A stretch of 9,552 nucleotides of DNA from Christensenella sp. UBA1214 (GCA_002309375.1 DBXK01000047.1:1-9552), one strand, 5' to 3'; shown: positions 1 through 5,563, counted from the first letter of the stretch. Translations and numbers: made by a program. Notes: generated by a model from the letters alone, not told the origin.

Positions 1-85
1 AAGGAGGGATTTGAACCCTCGCGCCCCTTCGCAGAGCCTACTCCCTTAGCAGGGGAGCCCCTTACAGCCACTTGGGTACTTCTCC
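1..85 (-). tRNA. tRNA-Ser (anticodon GCT), 3' end cut by the window edge
   Basis: On the minus strand the gene begins at 85 with acceptor strand GGAGAAG. The anticodon arm is CTCCC-CTGCTAA-GGGAG, giving anticodon GCT, which reads AGC/AGU serine codons. A long variable arm typical of serine tRNA and a T arm (GAGGG-TTCAAAT-CCCTC) follow. Only the first three bases of the 3' acceptor strand (CTT) lie inside the window; four acceptor bases, the discriminator and any CCA are missing. It lies 6 nt downstream of the tRNA-Ser(TGA) gene and is probably cotranscribed with it. Confidence 0.95.
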
Positions 86-91
86 AATATT

Positions 92-180
92 TGGCGGAGA
101 GAGAGGGATTCGAACCCCCGGTGCCTTGCGGCATCACTGGTTTTCAAGACCAGCTCCATAAACCACTCGGACATCTCTCC
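92..180 (-). tRNA. tRNA-Ser (anticodon TGA)
   Basis: Complete class II tRNA on the minus strand. The acceptor stem is GGAGAGA/TCTCTCC and the discriminator is G, followed by an encoded CCA (92-94 as TGG on the plus strand). The anticodon arm CTGGT-CTTGAAA-ACCAG gives anticodon TGA for UCA-type serine codons. The variable arm is long and forms a small GCC/GGC hairpin, and the T loop is TTCGAAT. It is the first gene of a two-tRNA leftward unit. Confidence 0.97.
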
Positions 181-197
181 CTGTTGACAACAAGAGC

Positions 198-226
198 ATT
201 ATATCAAACCGATAGGTCCTTGTCAA
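198..226 (-). promoter_or_regulatory. Consensus sigma-A promoter of the serine tRNA unit
   Basis: On the minus strand TTGACA (221-226) and TATAAT (198-203) are separated by exactly 17 bp, a perfect match to the sigma-A/sigma-70 consensus. The -10 ends 17 bp before the tRNA-Ser(TGA) 5' end, so a 5' leader of about 10 nt is expected. Such a strong promoter suits stable RNA synthesis. Confidence 0.9.
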
Positions 227-277
227 GTTAAAAATCGTTCAAATTCATATACAATGCAAAATAATCGGATTTACATC

Positions 278-306
278 TTGCATTGCTCCGCTCAAGGTGC
301 TATAAT
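278..306 (+). promoter_or_regulatory. Sigma-A promoter of tRNA-Val
   Basis: TTGCAT (278-283), a 17-bp spacer and a perfect TATAAT (301-306) lie 10 bp before the tRNA-Val gene, so the primary transcript should have only a few leader bases. The -35 box overlaps the right arm of an 8-bp inverted repeat (CAATGCAA at 252-259, TTGCATTG at 278-285). Confidence 0.85.
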
Positions 307-316
307 ATCAAAACAC

Positions 317-393
317 GGGGATGTGGCTCAGGTGGTTAGCGCGCTTCGCTCACATCGAAGAGGTCGGGGGTTCGAGCCCCTCCATCCCCACCA
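317..393 (+). tRNA. tRNA-Val (anticodon CAC)
   Basis: Complete 77-nt gene with encoded CCA (391-393). The acceptor stem is GGGGATG/CATCCCC with discriminator A. The anticodon arm CTTCG-CTCACAT-CGAAG gives anticodon CAC for GUG valine codons. The T arm is GGGGG-TTCGAGC-CCCTC with one G-U pair. Transcription is divergent from the serine tRNA unit, and the CCA end runs into the stem of the following terminator. Confidence 0.97.
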
Positions 394-430
394 AATAAAG
401 AGGGTACCCATCGGGTACCCTCTTTATTTG
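392..430 (+). terminator. Rho-independent terminator of tRNA-Val
   Basis: An 18-bp perfect inverted repeat (392-409 and 413-430) with a 3-nt loop. The GC-rich core is AGAGGGTACCC and the 3' side finishes with TCTTTATTT. The arms are A/T-rich on both outer sides, so it could work in both directions, but only tRNA-Val lies close enough to need it. Confidence 0.85.
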
Positions 431-444
431 GCCATAGAATCAAA

Positions 445-506
445 GGGGCTCGAAGCCGCGAAAAGAAAAAGCAACGGTGTTGCTTTTTCCGAAGCCGGTT
501 TCGAGC
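445..506. repeat. Nested inverted repeat downstream of tRNA-Val
   Basis: An outer 7-bp pair (GCTCGAA at 448-454, TTCGAGC at 500-506) encloses an inner perfect 11-bp stem (GAAAAAGCAAC at 465-475, GTTGCTTTTTC at 479-489) with a 3-nt loop. GAAGCCG occurs twice in direct orientation (452-458 and 491-497). The first ten bases, GGGGCTCGAA (445-454), are the exact reverse complement of the T-loop segment TTCGAGCCCC (371-380) of the adjacent tRNA-Val. The inner stem could act as a second terminator; the whole could be a small palindromic element or the scar of an insertion next to a tRNA. Its function is unknown. Confidence 0.5.
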
Positions 507-725
507 GGAGCAAAACAGGCCGCGGAATGCACCGAATCGGAGCTCGTCCGCGCGATCTGGTTCGCCTCGATCGATCCTTCGCTGCCGGAAAAGAAACGCT
601 ATCCGACCATTGCCCTCGGCTATGTGAAGCCCGGCGGAAGGGTCACGCTCTTCGGGCGGGAGCAGACGGAAAAGAAGGTCCGGCTCGAGAAGAACGACAA
701 GATCATCGTGTTCACGAACCATTGA
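477..725 (+). pseudogene. Probable gene remnant, unknown function (82 codons, no credible start)
   Basis: The frame is open from 438 to the TGA at 723-725. From about 540 it has codon use like its neighbours and reads like a real protein end, roughly 60 residues finishing in KNDKIIVFTNH. The only starts are GTG (477) or TTG (480). Both lie inside the perfect hairpin 465-489, and there is no ribosome binding site or promoter before them. This favours a 5'-truncated remnant over an intact small gene. The last stretch (VRLEKNDKIIVF) faintly resembles the C-terminal strands of RCK/TrkA-C ligand domains, but that is too weak to name a family. A terminator follows at 745-797. Alternatively it is a genuine small ORF with an unusual start. 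Confidence 0.4.
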
Positions 726-744
726 TCCGCGGAAAAAGAAAAAG

Positions 745-797
745 AAAGAACCTCTTATGCGGATGCGCCATTATGCAGTCCGCAAAAGAGGTTCTTT
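745..797 (-). terminator. Terminator between convergent 477-725 and the lipoprotein gene
   Basis: The outer arms AAAGAACCTCTT (745-756) and AAGAGGTTCTTT (786-797) pair perfectly. An inner stem TGCGGA (758-763)/TCCGCA (779-784) continues the hairpin. On the minus strand the stem is followed by a long T-rich run (plus-strand A-rich 731-747), so it mainly serves the leftward lipoprotein gene 12 nt upstream. It may also stop rightward transcription. Confidence 0.8.
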
Positions 798-809
798 GTT
801 ATTCCGGGC

Positions 810-1592
810 TCAGACTACCGCATAGAACGCGGCGATAAGGTCATCGACCTGGCTGCCGTTCATGCCGGTAAAGGTGATGTACGCCGCATACTTGTCATGG
901 AACTGGAAAACCATTTTCTGAAGGATATCGAATCCGTAGAGCTTGCCGGTCACGGTGATGCAGGCTTTTTCCGCGCCGAGGAAGGTCACCGTCTGGCGCT
1001 CGATGGCAAGATCCTCATAGCCTGCCTGCGCGAGCGTGTTCTCGAGGATCGGCATCATAATATCGATGATCTGCTCCTCGGAGAGGTAATCGCCGAACGA
1101 AAGCTCGGTATTCTGGAGCGTAATATTGATGTTCCTCATACCGCCGACGGGCTCGAGCGCCGACATGATGGTCGTGGAGGGGCTGTTTTCGAGCAGCTCG
1201 GTCACGTCGTCGGAATACAGATATTTCGCCATATTATACGTTGTGGCGATCTCTTCCTGAGTGAGGTAATGCCAGCCTTCGAGGCGGCAGCCGATGCCGA
1301 GGAAGCGGCTTTCATAGACGTCGCCGTCGATCGTGCCGAAAAGGTCGTCGCTCGAGATCGCGCCGTCCGAAGGAGCGGTCGGCTCGGGAGTCGGCGCTTC
1401 GGTCGGCTCGGGAGTGGGTGCCTCGGTCGGCTCGGGAGTGGGCGCCTCGGTCGGCTCGGGAGTCGGCGCTTCGGTCGGCTCGGCGGTGGGGTCGTTCTTA
1501 GTCGAAGCATCGGCATCCTTGCTGCCTGAACCGCATGCGGCGAGGGCAGCGAGCATAAGAAGCGCAAGCGCTGCGCAAATGAACCGTTTCAT
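810..1592 (-). CDS. Lipoprotein with EPTEAPTP repeats, unknown function
   Basis: 260 aa. The N-terminus is a lipoprotein signal: KR, a hydrophobic stretch, then lipobox LAAC with Cys20 as lipidation site, so the mature protein should be tethered outside the cytoplasmic membrane. Residues 38-69 are four exact copies of EPTEAPTP, a flexible Pro/Thr/Glu linker of the kind that spaces a domain away from membrane and wall. Residues about 82-260 form a globular domain (YESRFLGIGCRLEGWHYLT at its start, alternating strands and a helix near LSEEQIIDIMMPIL). I do not recognise it as a named family; its general look recalls secreted single-domain lipoproteins of Clostridia. The start at 1592 has GGAGG at 1598-1602, 5 nt upstream. 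The gene has its own promoter and terminator, so it is monocistronic. Confidence 0.88.
   Translation of the reverse strand: MKRFICAALALLMLAALAACGSGSKDADASTKNDPTAEPTEAPTPEPTEAPTPEPTEAPTPEPTEAPTPEPTAPSDGAISSDDLFGTIDGDVYESRFLGIGCRLEGWHYLTQEEIATTYNMAKYLYSDDVTELLENSPSTTIMSALEPVGGMRNINITLQNTELSFGDYLSEEQIIDIMMPILENTLAQAGYEDLAIERQTVTFLGAEKACITVTGKLYGFDILQKMVFQFHDKYAAYITFTGMNGSQVDDLIAAFYAVV
1381..1476. repeat. Four tandem 24-bp repeats coding EPTEAPTP
   Basis: Units start at 1381, 1405, 1429 and 1453. Each begins GGCTCGGGAGT on the plus strand, and a degraded fifth unit follows at 1477. Units 1 and 4 are identical over 24 bp; units 2 and 3 differ from them and from each other only at a few synonymous positions. 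The near identity points to recent duplication or slippage. The unit is a multiple of three, so a change in copy number keeps the lipoprotein in frame. Confidence 0.92.
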
Positions 1593-1629
1593 AAAAACCT
1601 CCGTAAACTAATTACCGGTTATTTGTAAA

Positions 1630-1658
1630 ATTCTATCATTTAAGTCCGATAATGTCAA
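1630..1658 (-). promoter_or_regulatory. Sigma-A promoter of the repeat lipoprotein gene
   Basis: On the minus strand a perfect TTGACA (1653-1658), a 17-bp spacer and TAGAAT (1630-1635). The -10 ends 37 bp before the start codon at 1592, leaving a short leader with GGAGG at 1598-1602. It is divergent from the ABC operon promoter, the two -35 boxes being about 42 bp apart. Confidence 0.8.
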
Positions 1659-1700
1659 GCTCGTCGTGGTGGGGGAGGTTAAAATTTGACTTACAGTATG

Positions 1701-1729
1701 TTGAAAAACGTATCAGCGTCTGTTATAAT
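1701..1729 (+). promoter_or_regulatory. Sigma-A promoter of the ABC transporter operon
   Basis: TTGAAA (1701-1706), a 17-bp spacer and a perfect TATAAT (1724-1729). The -10 ends 74 bp before the start codon at 1804, so the transcript has a leader of roughly 65-70 nt, much of which can form the hairpin at 1747-1782. A second -35-like TTGACT (1686-1691) has no matching -10. Confidence 0.8.
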
Positions 1730-1746
1730 ACATTCCGGATTTTGTA

Positions 1747-1782
1747 CCGGCAGGAGGAAAATACCAAACTTTTCCCCGCCGG
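1747..1782 (+). promoter_or_regulatory. Leader hairpin of the ABC operon
   Basis: Left arm 1747-1761 and right arm 1770-1782 pair through 13 base pairs with two single-A bulges (1752, 1755) and an 8-nt loop. The left arm contains AGGAGG (1752-1757), a perfect Shine-Dalgarno that has no start codon at the right distance and is buried in the stem. No T-run follows, so it is not a standard terminator. It may stabilise the mRNA or affect translation. The working ribosome site of the first gene is the separate GGAG at 1795-1798. Confidence 0.5.
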
Positions 1783-1803
1783 GAAGATTTAATCGGAGAA
1801 ACA

Positions 1804-2712
1804 ATGGAAAACGTAATCGAGATCAAAAACCTTTATAAATCGTTCGGGGAAGTGAAGGCCGTCAACGGACTTTCCTTCCGCGTCAAAAAGGGAGAGCTGT
1901 TCGCTTTTCTCGGCGTCAACGGCGCGGGGAAATCAACAACTATCTCCGTAATGTGCGGCCAGCTCGCGAAGGATTCGGGCTCCGTCAGCATCTGCGGGCA
2001 GGATCCGGATAAAAACATTGCCGCCATAACCGAAAAAGTCGGCGTTGTGTTCCAGAATTCCGCGCTCGACCCGGTGCTGACGGTGCGGGATAATCTCCGC
2101 AGCCGCGCCGCGCTCTATGGCATCGCGGGCAAAGCGTTCGAAAAGCGCCTTATGGAGCTTTCGGAGCTGCTCGGCTTTTCGGACCTGCTTTCGAGGACGC
2201 TCGGAAAGCTTTCCGGCGGCCAGCGCAGGCGTATCGACATTGCACGCGCGCTGCTGCATGAGCCGGAGATATTGATCCTTGACGAGCCGACCACCGGATT
2301 GGATCCGCAAACGCGCAAGCTGCTCTGGAAAGTAGTGAATAAGCTGCGTAAGGAAAGCGGCATGACCGTTTTTCTGACGACGCACTATATGGAGGAAGCG
2401 GCGGACGCCGATTATATCGTCATTATCGACAGCGGCATCATCGCGGCGGAGGGCACGCCCCTCGAGCTGAAAAACAAATATGTCGGCGATTACATTACGA
2501 TCTACGGCGAAAAAACGCTGCCGGAGTTCGGCTATCCCGCGGAGACGATCCGCGACGCCGTTCGCATCCGCGTGCCCGATACCGAAGCCGCAACGAAGCT
2601 GATAATCAGCCATCCGGAGCTGTTCAGCGATTATGAGGTCGTCAAGGGCAAGATGGACGACGTTTTCCTTGCCGTGACCGGTAAGGACCTTACGGGAGGC
2701 GATGAACAATGA
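1804..2712 (+). CDS. ABC transporter ATP-binding protein, DrrA/NatA-type exporter
   Basis: 302 aa, typical length for an ABC-2 exporter ATPase. It hydrolyses ATP to drive the permease encoded next. All motifs are present in order: Walker A GVNGAGKST (37-45), Q-loop Gln84, signature LSGGQ (136-140), Walker B ILILDE (156-161) with catalytic Glu161, D-loop GLD, and switch His194 in TTHYMEEA. EPTTGLDP and a C-terminal extension of about 80 residues match the DrrA/NatA/antibiotic-exporter group. The ATG has GGAG 5 nt upstream. The stop overlaps the start of the permease gene by 4 nt (ATGA), pointing to coupled translation of a stoichiometric pair. The substrate cannot be read from the sequence; drugs, lipids, peptides or ions are all known for relatives. 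Confidence 0.95.
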   Translation: MENVIEIKNLYKSFGEVKAVNGLSFRVKKGELFAFLGVNGAGKSTTISVMCGQLAKDSGSVSICGQDPDKNIAAITEKVGVVFQNSALDPVLTVRDNLRSRAALYGIAGKAFEKRLMELSELLGFSDLLSRTLGKLSGGQRRRIDIARALLHEPEILILDEPTTGLDPQTRKLLWKVVNKLRKESGMTVFLTTHYMEEAADADYIVIIDSGIIAAEGTPLELKNKYVGDYITIYGEKTLPEFGYPAETIRDAVRIRVPDTEAATKLIISHPELFSDYEVVKGKMDDVFLAVTGKDLTGGDEQ

Positions 2713-3605
2713 CGAAGCTTTTTGAACTTGCGCGCCGCAATCTGAAGGTTTTTTTCAAGGACAAGGGCTATTTCATCTCGTCGCTGATAACGCCGATCAT
2801 CCTTCTTGTTCTGTATGCGGCCTTCCTTGCGAAGGTTTATAAGGACAGCTTCATGTCGGCGCTTCCGGCGGGTTTTACTGTCGATGAGAAATTGATCAGC
2901 GCAACGGTCGCAGGCCAGCTGATCGCTTCCCTGCTCGCAGTGAGCTGCGTAACGGTCTCGTTCTGCGCAAATCTTCTTATGATCACGGACAAGGCGACGG
3001 GCTCGATCCGCGATCTGACCGTGACTCCGGTGAAGCGTTCGACTCTTGCGGGGGCGTACTTCATCGCTTCCGCTGCGAGCACGCTGATCGTCACCTTCAC
3101 AACGCTTGGGCTCAGCCTTGCTTACCTTGCAACGCAGGGCTGGTACATGACCGCCGGCGATGTGGCTCTCGTGGCTCTCGACGTGCTGATACTGACCCTT
3201 TTCGGAACGGCGCTGTCGAGCTGCATCCATTTCTTCCTTTCAACGAACGGGCAGGCTTCCGCTGTCGGAACGATCGTCAGCGCCGGTTATGGCTTCGTCT
3301 GCGGCGCATATATGCCGATATCGAATTTCGGGGAAGGTCTGCAGAAGGTGCTCAGCTTCCTGCCGGGGACCTACGGCACAGCCCTTTTGAAGAATCACAT
3401 GATGCGCGGCGTTTTTGATGAAATGCTCAAAACGGGCTTCCCGCAGGAGGTGGTCGACGGGATCAAAGCCTCGATCGACTGCAGTATCAAGTTCTTCGGC
3501 CATAATGTTCCGATCCCGATGATGTATGTGATCATCATCGGCGCAGTGATCGCCTTCACGGGGCTGTTTGTGCTTTTCCACGTTTTGTTCAGGAAAAAAC
3601 GGTAA
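2709..3605 (+). CDS. ABC-2 type transporter permease
   Basis: 298 aa integral membrane protein, partner of the preceding ATPase. About six hydrophobic segments are visible: roughly 21-42, 66-90, 113-143, 149-176, 183-202 and 270-292. The cytoplasmic N-terminus and the charged loop after the second segment (GSIRDLTVTPVKRSTLAGAYF) are typical of the ABC-2 (DrrB-like) family, where that loop touches the ATPase. The ATG overlaps the ATPase stop codon, with GGGAGG (2694-2699) 9 nt upstream. An extracytoplasmic loop of about 25 residues lies between segments 1 and 2 and a larger one before the last segment. With the ATPase it should form a dimer-of-two exporter in the cytoplasmic membrane; the cargo is unknown. 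Confidence 0.92.
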   Translation: MTKLFELARRNLKVFFKDKGYFISSLITPIILLVLYAAFLAKVYKDSFMSALPAGFTVDEKLISATVAGQLIASLLAVSCVTVSFCANLLMITDKATGSIRDLTVTPVKRSTLAGAYFIASAASTLIVTFTTLGLSLAYLATQGWYMTAGDVALVALDVLILTLFGTALSSCIHFFLSTNGQASAVGTIVSAGYGFVCGAYMPISNFGEGLQKVLSFLPGTYGTALLKNHMMRGVFDEMLKTGFPQEVVDGIKASIDCSIKFFGHNVPIPMMYVIIIGAVIAFTGLFVLFHVLFRKKR

Positions 3606-3620
3606 GAACGGAGGAAACTT

Positions 3621-3905
3621 ATGCCGGGTGAAAAAAGGATCGTCAAACTGACCGTGACCGAAAGCCGCTGCCGCTGCGGATACCACAAAAAGGGCGATAC
3701 GTTTTTCGTGGAGGATCTTTGCCCTCCGATCTGCCATGAGCTTTGGAATGCGGTCTATCCGTATCTGTTCGCTCTTGAAAACGGCGCGGAGCTTGATCAT
3801 GGCAGCGCAAGGCTGGCGGAGTTCGACGCACGGTGCCCTGACGGCGGAAGGGTCGTTGTACACGGCGAGATCGCCGATCCGCCGGAAAAGTGCAAAACCG
3901 ATTGA
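3621..3905 (+). CDS. TIGR04076 family small protein
   Basis: 94 aa, cytoplasmic, no signal or membrane segment. The layout fits the small uncharacterised TIGR04076 family: an opening strand VKLTVTE, then C-x-C-G-Y-x-K-G-D (Cys17, Cys19), LCPPICHEL in the middle (Cys34, Cys38), and a closing CPDGGRVVVHGEI (Cys72). Clustered cysteines suggest metal or Fe-S binding or redox chemistry, but no function is established. It begins 15 nt after the permease stop with GGAGG at 3610-3614, and the operon terminator follows it at once, so it is the third gene of the ABC operon. Whether it serves the exporter is open. Confidence 0.8.
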   Translation: MPGEKRIVKLTVTESRCRCGYHKKGDTFFVEDLCPPICHELWNAVYPYLFALENGAELDHGSARLAEFDARCPDGGRVVVHGEIADPPEKCKTD

Positions 3906-3911
3906 AGCAAT

Positions 3912-3945
3912 AAAACCGGGGATGGCGATCCATCCCCGGTTTTTT
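3912..3945 (+). terminator. Terminator of the ABC operon
   Basis: A 14-bp perfect stem (3912-3925 and 3930-3943, core ACCGGGGATGG) with loop CGAT, running into six T residues (3940-3945), 6 nt after the stop codon of the TIGR04076 gene. This is a textbook intrinsic terminator. Confidence 0.92.
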
Positions 3946-4015
3946 ACAGTGTTTGCGGGCTTAAAACACAGAGCGCCTGAAAAAGAAGATCCTGCGCTTT
4001 GATCGAATGCATGCT

Positions 4016-4396
4016 TCAGCGCGGCACAACGCCGAACCGGCGTGCATGTTCCTTGAAGGCAAGGTAGGTCTCCTCGCTCAGGTAATGCTCCATTTTGCAG
4101 GCGTCCTCCGCCGCGATCTTTTCGTCAACGCCGAGGTTAACAAGAATGGAGGTCAGCGTCCGGTGACGGTCGTAGATCCGCTCGGCGATCTTTCGGCCCG
4201 AGTCGGTGAGCGTAATGGAGCCGTTCGGGTCGATTACGATGTATCCGTTGTCCTCGAGAATGTGCACGGCGCGGCTGACGGAGGGCTTGGAATAACCGAG
4301 CTCGTCGCATACGTCGATCGCGCGGACAACGGGCATCCGCTGGGAAAGGATCAGAATGGTCTCGAGATACATTTCGCCGGATTCGAGAAGGGCCAT
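4016..4396 (-). CDS. DtxR/MntR-family metal-dependent transcriptional repressor
   Basis: 126 aa from the start at 4396. The N-terminal winged helix (residues 1-72) carries the family opening GEMYLETIL, the recognition helix region GYSKPSVSRAVHILEDNGY and the wing NGSITLTDSG. The C-terminal dimerisation/metal domain contains DRHRTL (His78) and DACKMEHYLSEE (Cys100, Glu103, His104). There is no SH3/FeoA-like third domain, as in MntR-size members. Met9, Cys100, Glu103 and His104 correspond to the iron-type ligand set of DtxR/IdeR (Met10, Cys102, Glu105, His106) rather than the Asp/Glu set of MntR, so iron sensing is inferred. The frame is open to an ATG at 4456, but the promoter at 4428-4456 puts transcription start downstream of it. 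AAGGCGG (4404-4410) before 4396 supports the shorter form. It is divergent from the lipoprotein gene at 4563. Confidence 0.9.
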   Translation of the reverse strand: MALLESGEMYLETILILSQRMPVVRAIDVCDELGYSKPSVSRAVHILEDNGYIVIDPNGSITLTDSGRKIAERIYDRHRTLTSILVNLGVDEKIAAEDACKMEHYLSEETYLAFKEHARRFGVVPR

Positions 4397-4427
4397 AGAT
4401 AAACCGCCTTTCGGATTGTTGTCTGCA

Positions 4428-4456
4428 ATTATACAGCAAAAATGCGGAAAATGCAA
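4428..4456 (-). promoter_or_regulatory. Sigma-A promoter of the DtxR-family gene
   Basis: On the minus strand TTGCAT (4451-4456), a 17-bp spacer and a perfect TATAAT (4428-4433). Transcription should start near 4421, about 25 nt before the ATG at 4396. The position rules out the upstream ATG at 4456. No classical DtxR or MntR operator is evident around it. Confidence 0.8.
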
Positions 4457-4463
4457 GGCAAAC

Positions 4464-4475
4464 CTCCGCGCGGAG
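4464..4475. repeat. 12-bp palindrome between divergent promoters
   Basis: CTCCGC-GCGGAG is a perfect palindrome lying 7 bp from the -35 of the leftward DtxR-family promoter and 7 bp from the -35 of the rightward lipoprotein promoter. The placement would suit an operator affecting both genes, but the sequence is GC-rich and unlike known DtxR/MntR boxes. A palindrome this short could be chance in GC-rich DNA. Confidence 0.35.
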
Positions 4476-4482
4476 CCGGGAT

Positions 4483-4511
4483 TTGTCTTTTTGGGAATTA
4501 TATGTTATACT
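4483..4511 (+). promoter_or_regulatory. Probable sigma-A promoter of the lipoprotein gene at 4563
   Basis: TTGTCT (4483-4488), a 17-bp spacer and TATACT (4506-4511), the weakest of the complete promoters here. The -10 ends 51 bp before the ATG at 4563. It lies back to back with the DtxR-family promoter. Confidence 0.65.
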
Positions 4512-4562
4512 TTAAACGAAGTCCATCGGGGCGGCATCATAAAAACGAAAGGTCTCAATGCA

Positions 4563-5543
4563 ATGAAGCGTTTTAAACACATTATCGCTCTCGCTTTGGC
4601 CGCGGCGCTGCTGCTTTCGTTCGCAGCCTGCGGAAAGGGCGGGGAAAACGGCGGGGAAAACGGCGAAAAAACCGCCGAGCCCGATCAGGGTGCGGTCGTG
4701 ATCGAGCCCTCAGCTTCGCCGGAGCTCGCCGCAACGAGGTCTCCGGCCGGCACGGACGAGCCCGAGGCGCAGGATCTTTCCGAAGGCATGACCTGCTACA
4801 GCGACGCCTTCCAATTCTATTGCGAGATCGCGACGGCGATGGCGTACACGGGCGGGGATTATATCCGCATCAACAACGAGCGCGTCGGCGACGATCCGGA
4901 CGACCCGAATTACATCGATTTTTCCTATATGCCGTTCGATTCGATCAATATGGCGACGATGCAGTTCATCGGCGACGAAACGACGGAGGAGGAAGTCCGG
5001 GAATGCCTTGAATCCTTCGGCTTCCAGGATATCCGCTTCGAAAAGCCCGCGCAGGGGCAGTACAGGATCACCTTCGAAGACGAGGGCGAGGACGGCGTCA
5101 TTCAGCGCTACGAGAACCTCATGCGCTATGAAAACGGCGCGGTGCGCTTCGAGCTCATCTGCGACGGCGTGACCGTCGATTTCGAGGAGTTCATCTCGAT
5201 GGGCAACGGCTTGTTCGCGCTGCAGGATATGACCAACCGGGCCATCGTGTGCTACAGGGACGGCACGCTGGTCAGCATGCGTCATTCCACCCTCCGCAGC
5301 GAGTTCGATTTCGATACGAACAGGCTCACCTCCTGGTCGAAGCATTACGACGCCTCCGCCGATTCGATCTGGGGCAGGACCGATCTCGACACCGACTGGG
5401 TCGATGAAAGAAACGCGGCCGGGGACGTCTACCTGATCTTCGATTACGCGGACACGATCATGCATATCACCGGCTTCCGGATCATCGGTTTCGGCGAGGA
5501 CGCGGTCTTTGAGCCGCGCGAGCCGATCGAGATCAGCAAATAA
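4563..5543 (+). CDS. Lipoprotein of unknown function
   Basis: 326 aa from the ATG at 4563. The frame is open further upstream, but only this start yields a signal peptide: MKRFKH, a hydrophobic core, then SFAAC with Cys23 as the lipidated residue (Phe at -3 is slightly unusual). AAAGG at 4548-4552 serves as a moderate ribosome site. Residues about 24-72 are a low-complexity Gly/Glu/Pro/Ala linker. Residues about 75-326 form an acidic globular region rich in Asp, Tyr and Phe with many short strands (for example YRITFEDEGEDGVIQRYENLMRYENGAVRFEL cut into strands), suggesting a beta-rich extracytoplasmic domain. I do not recognise the family. It is divergent from the DtxR-family gene; if that regulator acts locally this gene would be the first candidate target, which is inference only. 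Confidence 0.87.
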   Translation: MKRFKHIIALALAAALLLSFAACGKGGENGGENGEKTAEPDQGAVVIEPSASPELAATRSPAGTDEPEAQDLSEGMTCYSDAFQFYCEIATAMAYTGGDYIRINNERVGDDPDDPNYIDFSYMPFDSINMATMQFIGDETTEEEVRECLESFGFQDIRFEKPAQGQYRITFEDEGEDGVIQRYENLMRYENGAVRFELICDGVTVDFEEFISMGNGLFALQDMTNRAIVCYRDGTLVSMRHSTLRSEFDFDTNRLTSWSKHYDASADSIWGRTDLDTDWVDERNAAGDVYLIFDYADTIMHITGFRIIGFGEDAVFEPREPIEISK

Positions 5544-5563
5544 AGCGGATCCGGGAATCAACG

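Noticed and set aside
336..722. Leftward reading frame ending in a GDGGARTPDL-like peptide
   Set aside because: That peptide is the well-known false translation of the antisense of a tRNA T arm; the frame crosses tRNA-Val and its terminator and has no ribosome site.
254..838. Rightward 194-codon frame over tRNA-Val and the downstream hairpins
   Set aside because: It overlaps a tRNA, two hairpins and the lipoprotein 3' end, and has no coding signature or ribosome site.
1381..1500. Tandem 24-bp repeats as a possible CRISPR array
   Set aside because: Units are directly adjacent without spacers, in frame, and code a Pro/Thr/Glu linker.
3972..3998. AGCGC/GCGCT inverted pair after the DtxR-family gene as its terminator
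   Set aside because: Only five paired bases with a 17-nt loop and a poor T run; too weak to call.
4016..4456. Longer DtxR-family protein starting at the ATG at 4456
   Set aside because: The promoter boxes at 4428-4456 put the transcript start downstream of that ATG, and the extra 20 residues do not resemble the family N-terminus.
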